A stretch of DNA of 64,000 nt from Blautia sp. MSJ-19 (GTDB lineage: Bacteria; Bacillota; Clostridia; Lachnospirales; Lachnospiraceae), in contig NZ_JAHLQA010000017.1 of NCBI RefSeq assembly GCF_018918125.1, positions 124,001 to 188,000 of the forward strand, given 5' to 3'. The notes beneath the pieces were generated by a model. It saw only the letters and a list, made by a program, of their open reading frames with translations. It made no database searches and was not told the DNA's origin. Position numbers and translations under genes: made by a program. Below are positions 10,316-18,791 of the stretch, piece after piece (position 1 is the first letter of the stretch; the number at the start of each line of letters is the position of its first letter).

Positions 10316-11572
10316 TCAGGATTTTGCAATTTTTATAATGCGAAGAAGAATCAAAAGGAAAAGAACAAGGGCGGCACCGCCGATTGCAAAATATGGAATA
10401 TTGGAGTGAGCCGCCGTGTAATTCTGGGCTGCCTCCACATTCTGGGCACTGGTTTGCATTAAGGTGCTGTCTTCCTCCGGGGCAGTGGCAGCCATAAGAG
10501 CGGTGCCCACCAGAGTACCATTGTAGAAGAACTGACGGGTATACTGTTCATCCTGTACCTCGCCATCCTGTGTGGTGAGGGCATCTGCAGTGGTACCTGC
10601 CGGAACAAAGACATTTCCACCGGAAATCATATTGAAATCCGTATCACCGAGAGAAAGCATCTGGAAATTATCAAATCCATAATTCAGGAGACTGACTGCT
10701 TCGGCGGCAGTTGTGCCGGAAGCACCCTGGAGAACAACGGCGATCAGAGAAACTCCGTCTTTTTCGGCTCCGCAGACCAGTGTGCTGCCGGAGGCTTCGG
10801 TATATCCTTCACGTCCGCCGATGCAGTACTGATAATAAGAAGCATTCGTATTGTTCAACAGAGAAAAGTTGTTGGTCAGAACTCGTTCACCGCCGGAAAC
10901 GTTGGTTGCAGGAATCGTGTAGGAAGCAGTGCCGGCAATAGTTCGGAAAGATTCATTATCGATCGCGGCTTTCATGATCAATGCCATATCATGTGCTGTG
11001 GTGTGCTGATTTTCATCCGGCATCCCGGTTGGATTGGTAAATACAGTATTGCTGCATCCAAGCTCAGCAGCGCGGGCGTTCATCATCTGGACAAATCCGT
11101 CTACAGATCCGCCCAGCTGTTCGGCAACCTGCAGTGCGATATCGTTGGCAGAAGCCAGCATGATCGCATAGAGACATTGCTCTACAGTAAATACTTCATC
11201 CACCTGTGCGGAGATATTGGCACCGCCGTCTGTGACACCGGATACGCCGGTTGCAGTCATGGTGATCGAGTCGGTGAGCTGTGCGTTTTCCAGTGCGAGA
11301 AGCGTGGTCATGACTTTTACGGTAGCACCTGGATAAAGAATCTGATCCATGTTTTTAGCATACAGTGTTGTAGAGGTTGTGTCCTCCATAACGATCGCTG
11401 CGGTTGAAGTGATCTCCGGTCCCTGTGGCCATCCGGAGATACTGTTGGTGGAGATGGCAGAAGTTGTTTCTGCTGCGGCTGTTTCTTCGGCTGCCAGGAC
11501 CGGTGTCTGAAATATCAGTGAACAGCTAAGTCCCAGAACAGCAAGACTGCTGCATAATTTTTTTAATTTCAT
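10316..11572 (-). CDS. D-alanyl-D-alanine carboxypeptidase-like protein lacking the catalytic serine
   Basis: A 418-residue exported protein of the PBP5/DacF type. It has a signal peptide (cleavage near VLAAEE), a transpeptidase-like domain and a C-terminal membrane helix (IGGAALVLFLLILLRI) as anchor. Active relatives trim the terminal D-Ala of peptidoglycan stem peptides with three motifs: SxxK, SxN and KTG. Here the first is A83-T-V-K86 in LYPGATVKVMT, so the nucleophilic Ser is Ala (codon GCT). The second is intact (S141-A-N143). The third reads R254-E-G256 in GGREGYTEA instead of KTG. The remaining family signature (VFTNPTGM, TTAHDMALI) is well kept, so this is a maintained pseudoenzyme rather than decay. 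A peptidoglycan-binding or regulatory role is inference. It stands alone on the minus strand between glycan genes. Confidence 0.85.
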   Translation of the reverse strand: MKLKKLCSSLAVLGLSCSLIFQTPVLAAEETAAAETTSAISTNSISGWPQGPEITSTAAIVMEDTTSTTLYAKNMDQILYPGATVKVMTTLLALENAQLTDSITMTATGVSGVTDGGANISAQVDEVFTVEQCLYAIMLASANDIALQVAEQLGGSVDGFVQMMNARAAELGCSNTVFTNPTGMPDENQHTTAHDMALIMKAAIDNESFRTIAGTASYTIPATNVSGGERVLTNNFSLLNNTNASYYQYCIGGREGYTEASGSTLVCGAEKDGVSLIAVVLQGASGTTAAEAVSLLNYGFDNFQMLSLGDTDFNMISGGNVFVPAGTTADALTTQDGEVQDEQYTRQFFYNGTLVGTALMAATAPEEDSTLMQTSAQNVEAAQNYTAAHSNIPYFAIGGAALVLFLLILLRIIKIAKS

Positions 11573-11701
11573 ATAAAATGTACTCCTGTTTTGTATTTTA
11601 ATGATAATTCTATACTTTATATCTGAAGTCTATCATATCCCATTTTGAATGGTAATTCAAGCAGAATGCCACTGGTAAATTGGATGGAATAACATCTGCC
11701 C

Positions 11702-11730
11702 TTGCAAAAATGAAGGGTGGATGATAAAAT
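11702..11730 (+). promoter_or_regulatory. Predicted sigma-A promoter of the second glycan operon
   Basis: TTGCAA-N17-TAAAAT lies 56 bases before ATG 11787, in the AT-rich gap between the divergent carboxypeptidase-like gene and the glycosyltransferase. Spacing is ideal; the -35 box is only moderately conserved. Confidence 0.5.
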
Positions 11731-11786
11731 AAAGCCGATTATAAGTAAAATTATTGAAATGATTCTGTAAAGATTAAGAGCAGAAC

Positions 11787-13676
11787 ATGAGGAAAAGTTA
11801 TAATATGAGTAAAAATAAAGATGTATCAGGCCGGATCGAATGGGGCAGGATGCTGAAAAAACTAAGTCCTTATACGATTAAAAAAGGACTGCGTTATTTT
11901 AAACATTATGGACCCAAAGAATTCTGGATACGCCTTCATGAAAGGTTTGAGCCGGAGGAAGTGCCATATGGTCCATGGTATGAGGCTTATGTGCCGGATG
12001 AGGCAGAACTGGAAAGGCAGCGCAGGCACCGTTTTTCGAATGCTCCCCTGCTCAGTGTGGCAGTACCGGCATATCGCACACCGGAGCTGTTTCTGAGACA
12101 GATGATCGACTCTCTTCTTGCACAGACGTATTCCAACTGGGAACTGTGTATTGCAAACGGAAGTCCGGATGATGAAGCGATGAAGGCTGTGCTTGCGGAG
12201 TATACTGTCAGAGACAGCCGCATTCATGTACAGGATCTGCAAGAAAATCTCGGAATTGCAGGAAATACAAATGCAGCACTTGCGATGACGACAGGAGAAT
12301 ATGCGGGAATTCTGGATCATGATGATCTTCTCGCGCCAAATGCTCTTTATGAGATCGCAATGGCACTGGAAAAAGATCCGGGACTGGATGCTGTTTATAC
12401 AGATGAAGATAAGGTTACAACAGATTTAAGTGAACATTTTCAGCCACATCTGAAACCGGATTTCAGTCTGGATCTGCTGCGTTCCAATAACTATATCTGC
12501 CATTTCTTTATTGTGAGACAGTCGGTGATCCAAAAAGTCGGCGGCTTCCGGCAGGAATTTGACGGGGCACAGGATCATGATTTTATTTTTCGGTGTGTGG
12601 AACAGGCGGACAGGATCGGGCATGTACCGGAGATTCTGTATCACTGGCGTACACACAAAGCATCTACAGCAGACAATCCGGCAAGTAAAATGTATGCATT
12701 TGAGGCTGGCAGACGTGCGATCGAAGCACATCTGAAACGAGTTGGAGAAGAGGGAACGGTAACACATACACCGGATCTTGGATTTTTCAGAGTGCAGTAT
12801 CCAGTGCAGGGGAATCCCCTTGTTTCTATTATTATTCCAAATAAAGATGAAACGGAGTCTCTGCGTGCCTGCATCGAATCTATCCGCAAAAAAACAGCTT
12901 ATCTCAATTATGAGATCATTATCGTAGAAAACAACAGTACTTCGGAGGAAATCTTTCAGTATTACAGAGAACTTTCCAAAGACCCGAAGATCCGTCTGCT
13001 CCGTTGGAAAAAGGAATTCAACTATTCCGCGATCAACAATTATGGCGTCCGTCATGCGAAGGGAGAATATCTGTTGTTCCTCAACAATGATGTGACGGTT
13101 ATCACAGAGGGATGGCTGACTGAAATGCTTGGTATGTGTCAGCGAAAAGAAGTTGGTGCGGTCGGAGTCAAACTGCTTTATCCGGATAACACCATTCAGC
13201 ATGCCGGCTGTGTGATCGGAATCGGAGGAATTGCAGGCCATATGTTTGTGAATATGCCGGCAAATCGTACCGGTTATCTGCATAAGGCATCCATCATTCA
13301 GGATATGAGTGCGGTGACAGCGGCCTGTATGATGATGAAAAAAGAAGCTTTTGAAGATGCTGGTGGTTTTAGTGAAGAACTTGCTGTGGCATTTAATGAC
13401 GTGGATCTGTGTCTCAAAGTCAGACAGACAGGAAGGCTGATCGTTTATGATCCATATGTTCAGCTGTATCATATGGAATCCAAGACGAGAGGGGCAGAGG
13501 ACAGCGAAGAAAAGGTACGGCGTTTCCAGGAAGAGATTGAATATATGCGTTCTCACTGGATCGATATCCTCAAAAAAGGCGATCCATACTATAATAAAAA
13601 CCTTTCTCTGACAAAATGGAATTATTCACTTCGTCCCCTCAAAGGGATGCAAAGCAAAGACAATACAGACAGATAG
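11787..13676 (+). CDS. Double GT2-domain glycosyltransferase, third paralogue (short N-terminus)
   Basis: A 629-residue glycosyltransferase with the same two GT2 domains as the genes at 2037 and 4475 but only ~85 residues before domain 1. Domain 1 has LSVAVPAYRTP, DHDDLL and FDGAQDHDF; domain 2 has VSIIIPNKDE, LNNDVTV, AFNDVDLCLK and YHMESKTRG. The beta-rich N-terminal modules of its paralogues are missing. The start is ambiguous: ATG 11787 has a poor ribosome site, whereas ATG 11805 has GAGGAAAA about nine bases upstream and may be the true start. It stops eight bases before the next glycosyltransferase and should act on the same polymer. Acceptor and sugar cannot be read from the sequence. 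Confidence 0.85.
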   Translation: MRKSYNMSKNKDVSGRIEWGRMLKKLSPYTIKKGLRYFKHYGPKEFWIRLHERFEPEEVPYGPWYEAYVPDEAELERQRRHRFSNAPLLSVAVPAYRTPELFLRQMIDSLLAQTYSNWELCIANGSPDDEAMKAVLAEYTVRDSRIHVQDLQENLGIAGNTNAALAMTTGEYAGILDHDDLLAPNALYEIAMALEKDPGLDAVYTDEDKVTTDLSEHFQPHLKPDFSLDLLRSNNYICHFFIVRQSVIQKVGGFRQEFDGAQDHDFIFRCVEQADRIGHVPEILYHWRTHKASTADNPASKMYAFEAGRRAIEAHLKRVGEEGTVTHTPDLGFFRVQYPVQGNPLVSIIIPNKDETESLRACIESIRKKTAYLNYEIIIVENNSTSEEIFQYYRELSKDPKIRLLRWKKEFNYSAINNYGVRHAKGEYLLFLNNDVTVITEGWLTEMLGMCQRKEVGAVGVKLLYPDNTIQHAGCVIGIGGIAGHMFVNMPANRTGYLHKASIIQDMSAVTAACMMMKKEAFEDAGGFSEELAVAFNDVDLCLKVRQTGRLIVYDPYVQLYHMESKTRGAEDSEEKVRRFQEEIEYMRSHWIDILKKGDPYYNKNLSLTKWNYSLRPLKGMQSKDNTDR

Positions 13677-13684
13677 GAGAAATT

Positions 13685-14638
13685 ATGGAAGTATCGGTAA
13701 TCATACCGAATTTTAATGGGATTGCATTTCTGGACAGCGTTCTTGGAAGTCTGGAAGGGCAGACACTGAAAAATTTTGAAGTCATTCTGGTAGATAATGG
13801 CTCCGCAGACGGAAGCTGTTCTTTTGTGACGGCAAATTATCCGTGGGTGCATATTATTGAACTGCCGGAAAATTTTGGATTCTGCAGAGCAGTCAATGAG
13901 GGAATCCATGCGGCGAAAGCTCCGTATGTACTTCTTCTCAACAATGATACAGAAGTAAAAGAAGATTTTGTGGAAAAGATGCTGGCAGCGATCAAAAGAC
14001 ATAAACATGCATTTTCGTGCGGAGCGCGGATGGTGCAGTATCATGACCGCGACAGACTGGATGATGCCGGAAATTTTTACTGTGCACTGGGATGGGCTTT
14101 TGCCAGAGGAAAAGGTAAGGATATCGATACTTACCAGACAGAGGACAGGATATTCGCGGCCTGTGGCGGAGCTGCCATTTATCGCAAAAAAATAATGGAA
14201 AAAATCGGATATTTTGATGAGGAGCATTTTGCATATCTGGAAGATATGGATATTGGGTACAGGGCAAGGATTTATGGATACGAGAACTGGTATGCTCCGG
14301 AAGCGATCGTGTATCATGTGGGAAGTGGAACAAGCGGTTCCAGATATAATCAGTTTAAGACCAGATATTCTTCGAGAAATAATATTTATCTGATCTACAA
14401 GAACATGCCGCTTCTGCAGATCATACTGAATCTTCCGTTTCTGGCAGTCGGATTTCTGGTCAAATTTCTGTTCTTTGCAGTAAAAGGAATGGGCAAAGAA
14501 TATCTGGCAGGTATCAAAAACGGCTTTTCTATCAGTATGAAACATAAAAAAGTTCCGTTTAAGGCAAAACATCTGCCATACTATTGTAAAATCCAGCTTG
14601 AGCTGTGGAAGAATATGTTTTTCAGGTTTCGGGCATAA
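13685..14638 (+). CDS. GT2 glycosyltransferase, WbbL/rhamnosyltransferase-like
   Basis: A 317-residue family 2 glycosyltransferase. It opens with VSVIIPNFNG, carries LLLNNDTEV as the metal/nucleotide site and LEDMDIGYR as the probable catalytic-base region, and ends in an amphipathic or membrane-associated helix (ILNLPFLAVGFLVKFLFFAVK) plus a basic tail. This layout is typical of WbbL-type rhamnosyltransferases acting on undecaprenyl-linked acceptors; the rhamnose assignment is inference from family and locus. ATG 13685 is chosen over the upstream in-frame codon at 13616 because AGGAG overlaps the previous stop at the right distance and the protein then starts at the first beta strand. Confidence 0.85.
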   Translation: MEVSVIIPNFNGIAFLDSVLGSLEGQTLKNFEVILVDNGSADGSCSFVTANYPWVHIIELPENFGFCRAVNEGIHAAKAPYVLLLNNDTEVKEDFVEKMLAAIKRHKHAFSCGARMVQYHDRDRLDDAGNFYCALGWAFARGKGKDIDTYQTEDRIFAACGGAAIYRKKIMEKIGYFDEEHFAYLEDMDIGYRARIYGYENWYAPEAIVYHVGSGTSGSRYNQFKTRYSSRNNIYLIYKNMPLLQIILNLPFLAVGFLVKFLFFAVKGMGKEYLAGIKNGFSISMKHKKVPFKAKHLPYYCKIQLELWKNMFFRFRA

Positions 14639-14688
14639 AGTCAGTTTTACAGCGGTTTATGGAATTTTAATATAATATCTCAAGGATA

Positions 14689-14718
14689 TTGTTGATTTTA
14701 AAAGATAACTATTATAAT
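14689..14718 (+). promoter_or_regulatory. Predicted promoter of the sugar-transferase/LCP unit
   Basis: TTGTTG-N18-TATAAT, with a perfect -10, lies in the 172-base gap after the GT2 gene. A second TATAAT at 14671 with TTTACA 19 bases upstream is a weaker alternative. Confidence 0.5.
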
Positions 14719-14810
14719 ATAGACGTGTCTGTCCGGAGAGAGAATGCAGATAAAAGCACTCTTTCTGGAGAGATATTGTCAGCATAATGAATGGATAGAG
14801 GTGGCAGAGG

Positions 14811-16214
14811 TTGATTCAGGACAATCAGAAAAATTTCAGTCGTCTCCAGATGCTGCTCGATATTATAGTCATTGCTGTTGCCTATGTATTTGCCTGGATG
14901 ATCCGTTTTATCGGACCATTTGCTTATTCAGCAGTCCGGGCACTTGCTTTTGAGGAGTACATGTTTGCCCTGATATTTATTATTCCGGCATATCTGCTTT
15001 TGTATCAGGCATTTACTCTTTATGAGCCACTGCATATGCAGGGACGCAGACTTCTTCTTGCAAATATTATCAAAGCGAATGTACTGGGACTTCTGTTGGT
15101 GGTATTCGCCTTATATATGGTTGGAGAACCGGATTTTTCCAGACTGACAGTTTACATTTTCTGTGTGATCAATATCATCATGGAGTGGGGTGTCCGTCTG
15201 CTGCTTTTTGCCGTGCTCCGCAATATGCGCAAGAGAGGCCTGAACCAGAAACAGATGATACTGGTCGGTTACAGCCGTGCAGCAGAAGAATATATCGACA
15301 GGATCAGGCAGAATCCACAATGGGGTTATGTGATCCGTGGGATTCTTGATGACAATGTTGCAGCAGGGACCATATATAACGGAGTCAAGGTGATCGGACG
15401 TATTGCCAATCTTTCTGTGATCTTACCGACGAACCGTCTGGATGAGATTGCAATTACACTGGGACTGAGCGAGTATTATCGGCTTGAAGAGATTGTTGCA
15501 ATGTGTGAAAAATCCGGGGTACATACCAAATTTATTCCGGATTACAACAAGATCATTCCAACCAAACCATATACAGAGGATATTCTGGGACTGCCCGTGA
15601 TCAATATCCGTTATGTGCCACTGAGCAATACTTTTAATGCGATGGTCAAACGTGTGATGGATATTGTAGGTGCGATCGCAGCGATTATTGTTTCCTCACC
15701 GGTCATGCTTCTGATGTGTATTCTGATCCGGTTGACTTCACCGGGACCGCTGATCTACAAACAGGAGCGGGTAGGACTTCACAACAAGACGTTCTGGATG
15801 TACAAGTTCCGTTCTATGGAGATTCAGCCTGAATCAGAAGAAAAGAAGGCATGGACCGTCAAGAATGATCCGCGTGTGACCGGGATCGGTAAATTTATGC
15901 GGAGAACCAGCATAGATGAACTGCCACAGCTTTTTAACATATTGCGTGGAGATATGAGTCTGGTCGGACCGAGACCGGAACGCCCGTTTTTTGTAGAAAA
16001 ATTCAGAGAAGAGATCCCGCGTTATATGGTAAAGCATCAGGTTCGTCCGGGATTGACCGGGTGGGCACAGGTAAACGGGTATCGTGGAGATACTTCGATC
16101 AGAAAAAGAATCGACTGTGATCTTTATTATATTGAAAACTGGTCGATCGGATTCGATATTAAGATTCTGTTTCTGACGATTTTTAAGGGATTTATAAACA
16201 AAAATGCATATTAA
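14811..16214 (+). CDS. Undecaprenyl-phosphate sugar-1-phosphate transferase (WbaP/WcaJ-type initiator)
   Basis: A 467-residue polyprenyl glycosylphosphotransferase that starts glycan synthesis by moving a sugar-1-phosphate from a nucleotide sugar to undecaprenyl phosphate. The N-terminal part has four or five membrane helices and a Rossmann-like domain (residues ~150-250, motif MILVGYSRAAEEY). The C-terminal ~200 residues are the catalytic bacterial sugar transferase domain: a re-entrant helix, KFRSM, RRTSIDELPQL, GDMSLVGPRPE and RPGLTGWAQVNG. Translation probably starts at TTG 14811, because AGAGGTGG sits six bases upstream and no in-frame ATG precedes the first helix. Its LCP partner follows 18 bases later. 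Whether it transfers glucose, galactose or GlcNAc is not visible. Confidence 0.92.
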   Translation: MIQDNQKNFSRLQMLLDIIVIAVAYVFAWMIRFIGPFAYSAVRALAFEEYMFALIFIIPAYLLLYQAFTLYEPLHMQGRRLLLANIIKANVLGLLLVVFALYMVGEPDFSRLTVYIFCVINIIMEWGVRLLLFAVLRNMRKRGLNQKQMILVGYSRAAEEYIDRIRQNPQWGYVIRGILDDNVAAGTIYNGVKVIGRIANLSVILPTNRLDEIAITLGLSEYYRLEEIVAMCEKSGVHTKFIPDYNKIIPTKPYTEDILGLPVINIRYVPLSNTFNAMVKRVMDIVGAIAAIIVSSPVMLLMCILIRLTSPGPLIYKQERVGLHNKTFWMYKFRSMEIQPESEEKKAWTVKNDPRVTGIGKFMRRTSIDELPQLFNILRGDMSLVGPRPERPFFVEKFREEIPRYMVKHQVRPGLTGWAQVNGYRGDTSIRKRIDCDLYYIENWSIGFDIKILFLTIFKGFINKNAY

Positions 16215-16232
16215 AAGATAAGGGGAGAGAAG

Positions 16233-17648
16233 ATGGCACGACCAAAGTCAAAAGCAAAAAAGATATTGTTTGCGGTTGAAATTATCATACTGCTTCTGTT
16301 TGTCGGCGGTTTGTATGTATATGGACAGCTGAGCTCCAAACTGGATAAACTCAATCAGCCGGTACTTGATGACAGCAAGATCAAGGTAAACCAGGAAGTA
16401 CAGGATTCTATTGATTCTGAGACATCAACACTGACCGGCTATACAACATATGCGTTATTTGGTATCGATCATCGTGACAAAAACGCGGCACTGGGCGGTG
16501 AGAACAGTGACACGATCATTATTGCCAGTGTCAACAATGACACAAAAGATGTAAAGCTTGTTTCCGTATACAGAGATACTCTCCTGAATCTTGGAGATGA
16601 TACGTATTCCAAGGCGAATGCGGCTTATGCAAAGGGAGAAGCTGAGCAGGCGATCACCATGCTCAACACAAACCTTGACCTTAATATTACAGAGTATGCA
16701 ACCGTAAACTTCAGTGCTCTGGCAACGATCATTGATGATCTCGGTGGCCTGGACATGGATATGTCCTATGCGGAAATTGTCCATATGAACAACTACTGTG
16801 TAGAAACTTCAGAAGAGACAGGAAAGTCCTACACACCGATCGAGCTTCCGGAACGTCCGGACGATATCGAAAAGGTTCAGTACAGTTATCATCTGAACGG
16901 CGTACAGACAACTTCCTACTGCCGTATCCGTTATACAGCAAGTCTGGATATGGGACGTACAGAGAGACAGCGTAGAGTCATTCAGATGATCGTCAGCAAA
17001 GCAAAATCAGCCGGACTGACCAAGATCTTTACGATCATGGATGATGTGTTCCCGATGATCACGACATCCATGGACAAGACAGAGATCCTTCAGCTTCTTC
17101 CGCAGCTGATCGGATACAGAGTAGATGATACGACTGGTTTTCCATCTTCTTACAAGTTTTCCAATGTCAAGGGAAGCTGCATCATTCCGACTTCTCTGGA
17201 AACAAATGTAACAGAGCTGCACAAATTCCTGTATGGAGATGAAGTTTATGTGCCTTCTTCTACTGTTGTAGCAAACAGTAATAATATTCTTGAAATCGTC
17301 GGAGGAGAAAACAGTCTGGACGATGTACAGACAACTACAGTTGAAGAAAACAGTACAGATGATACGGTTATGTACGAAAACAGCGGCGGAAACTGGTCTG
17401 ATACAACCGGAGGAAGTGATTACAGCAGCGACTATTCCGGAGGAAGCGACTACAGTGGAGACAGTGATTATTCCGGAGGAAGTGATTACAGCGGAGGCGG
17501 AGACGATTATTCCGGAGGAAGTGACTACAGCGGAGGCGGAGATGATTATTCCGGTGGAGATGACGATTACTCCGGCGGCGGTTACAGTTCCGATGATGAT
17601 TCCGATGAGGCCGGATCGATAGATTTTGAGGCTGCTGAACAGCAGTAA
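16233..17648 (+). CDS. LytR-CpsA-Psr (LCP) wall-glycopolymer ligase with repetitive acidic tail
   Basis: A 471-residue protein anchored by one N-terminal membrane helix (residues ~10-32). The extracellular LCP domain (about 70-330) shows the family markers GIDHRD, GGENSDTIIIASVN, VSVYRDTLL, YATVNFSAL with DDLGGLDMD, and RIRYTASLDMGRTERQRR, whose Arg and Asp residues bind the pyrophosphate of the lipid-linked substrate. LCP enzymes transfer polymers from undecaprenyl pyrophosphate to peptidoglycan. After ~residue 360 comes a low-complexity Asp/Ser/Tyr/Gly tail not seen in typical LCP proteins. It follows the initiating transferase by 18 bases behind GGGGAGAG, so synthesis and wall attachment are expressed together. 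Confidence 0.93.
   Translation: MARPKSKAKKILFAVEIIILLLFVGGLYVYGQLSSKLDKLNQPVLDDSKIKVNQEVQDSIDSETSTLTGYTTYALFGIDHRDKNAALGGENSDTIIIASVNNDTKDVKLVSVYRDTLLNLGDDTYSKANAAYAKGEAEQAITMLNTNLDLNITEYATVNFSALATIIDDLGGLDMDMSYAEIVHMNNYCVETSEETGKSYTPIELPERPDDIEKVQYSYHLNGVQTTSYCRIRYTASLDMGRTERQRRVIQMIVSKAKSAGLTKIFTIMDDVFPMITTSMDKTEILQLLPQLIGYRVDDTTGFPSSYKFSNVKGSCIIPTSLETNVTELHKFLYGDEVYVPSSTVVANSNNILEIVGGENSLDDVQTTTVEENSTDDTVMYENSGGNWSDTTGGSDYSSDYSGGSDYSGDSDYSGGSDYSGGGDDYSGGSDYSGGGDDYSGGDDDYSGGGYSSDDDSDEAGSIDFEAAEQQ
17418..17588 (+). repeat. In-frame tandem repeat (DYSGG units) in the LCP tail
   Basis: About eight degenerate copies of an 18-27 base unit encode Ser-Asp-Tyr-Ser-Gly-Gly or Gly-Asp-Asp-Tyr-Ser-Gly-Gly. 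Codons differ between copies (GGA/GGC/GGT, AGC/AGT/TCC), so the repeat is kept at the protein level rather than freshly amplified. It would form a flexible acidic stalk outside the cell. Confidence 0.75.
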
Positions 17649-17671
17649 ACAATCCATAAAAATAAAAGAAA

Positions 17672-17715
17672 CAGGAGAGGGGGATTTCTCATTGAAGAAA
17701 TTCCTCTTTTCTGTT
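17672..17715 (+). terminator. Long hairpin terminator after the LCP gene
   Basis: Two 19-base arms (starting ACAGGAGAGG and AGAAATTCCT) pair throughout if G-T pairs are allowed, around a 6-base loop. It lies 24 bases after the stop. The T-rich segment is inside the 3' arm, not after it, so termination strength is uncertain. Confidence 0.6.
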
Positions 17716-17771
17716 ACCATACACCCATAAGAAATAACAGATAACGTTTTAGAAAATATTCAGGAGAAAGA

Positions 17772-18695
17772 ATGAAAAATATAAAAGTAGATGTGATCAT
17801 ACCGGCATATCATCCGGGAAAAGAATTTGCAGTTTTACTGGAGCGGCTGACTAGGCAGACGATGGAAGTCAATCATATTATTGTGATGAATACAGAAGAA
17901 GATTACTGGAACCGAGAATGGGAAGCACAGTATCCGATCATGGAAGTACATCATCTGAAAAAATCAGAGTTTGATCATGGAGGGACCAGAGCAGAGGCGG
18001 CGAAACTTTCTCAGGCAGATGTAATGGTATTTATGACGCAGGATGCCATGCCGGCGGACAAAAATCTTCTGGCAAATCTGGTCAGACCACTGATAGAGAA
18101 TGAGAATACAGGCGCTGTTTATGCACGACAGCTTCCGGATCGCCAGTGTAATTTTGTGGAACGATATACCAGAGGATTTAATTATCCGGAAGAATCTGTG
18201 GTAAAGACAAAGGCAGATCTGCCGGTTTATGGGATCAAAACTTATTTTTGTTCGAATGTATGTGCGGCATACAGAAAGAGTGTCTATCAGGAGCTGGGAG
18301 GATTTGTGCAGAAGGCAATTTTTAACGAAGATATGATTTTTGCTGCCGGACTGATTCAGGCTGGATATGGAATTGCTTATGCGGCAGATGCAAGAGTGAT
18401 CCATTCACATAATTATTCCTGCATGCAGCAGTTTCACAGAAATTTTGATCTCGGAGTTTCGCAGGCAGAGCATCCGGAGATCTTTCGCGATGTTCCGTCA
18501 GAAGGTGAGGGGATGCGCCTTGTGAAAAAGACGTTTTCCTATCTTATCAGAAAGGGAAAACTGTGGATGATACCGGGGTTTGTCCTTCAGTCGGGATGTA
18601 AATATGCGGGATATCTTGCCGGGAAGAATTACCGCCGGCTGCCCCGAAGAGCAGTCCTGTGGTGTACAATGAACCAGGAATACTGGAAGGACTGA
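17772..18695 (+). CDS. GT2 glycosyltransferase, rhamnosyltransferase-like (RfbF-type)
   Basis: A 307-residue family 2 glycosyltransferase: VDVIIPAYHPG at the N-terminus, FDHGGTRAEA followed by MTQDAMP as the donor and metal site, and FNEDMIFAAGLIQAG with IHSHNYS near the acceptor site. The FDHGGTR/MTQDA combination is characteristic of RfbF-like rhamnosyltransferases. It would use dTDP-rhamnose supplied by RfbD (inference). It has its own AGGAG site, lies 123 bases after the LCP gene beyond a hairpin, and is the last glycan gene before the unrelated protease. No strong terminator is visible behind it. Confidence 0.85.
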   Translation: MKNIKVDVIIPAYHPGKEFAVLLERLTRQTMEVNHIIVMNTEEDYWNREWEAQYPIMEVHHLKKSEFDHGGTRAEAAKLSQADVMVFMTQDAMPADKNLLANLVRPLIENENTGAVYARQLPDRQCNFVERYTRGFNYPEESVVKTKADLPVYGIKTYFCSNVCAAYRKSVYQELGGFVQKAIFNEDMIFAAGLIQAGYGIAYAADARVIHSHNYSCMQQFHRNFDLGVSQAEHPEIFRDVPSEGEGMRLVKKTFSYLIRKGKLWMIPGFVLQSGCKYAGYLAGKNYRRLPRRAVLWCTMNQEYWKD

Positions 18696-18791
18696 GAAAC
18701 ACGCTTTTTTAAAGGACTTGTCACATTTTGAACACAATTGCTTGCTACACTGTCTTCATAAAAGAAATCGATGTAAGAAAGGAGCACAGGT

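Noticed and set aside
14744-14953. A 69-codon frame with GGAG before ATG 14744, just upstream of and overlapping the sugar-transferase start.
   Set aside because: Most of it lies in another frame of the transferase gene and the product looks non-protein-like; at most it is a short leader ORF. Not annotated.
17418-17588. A CRISPR-like array of short repeats.
   Set aside because: Repeats are in frame inside the LCP gene, differ at synonymous positions and have no unique spacers.
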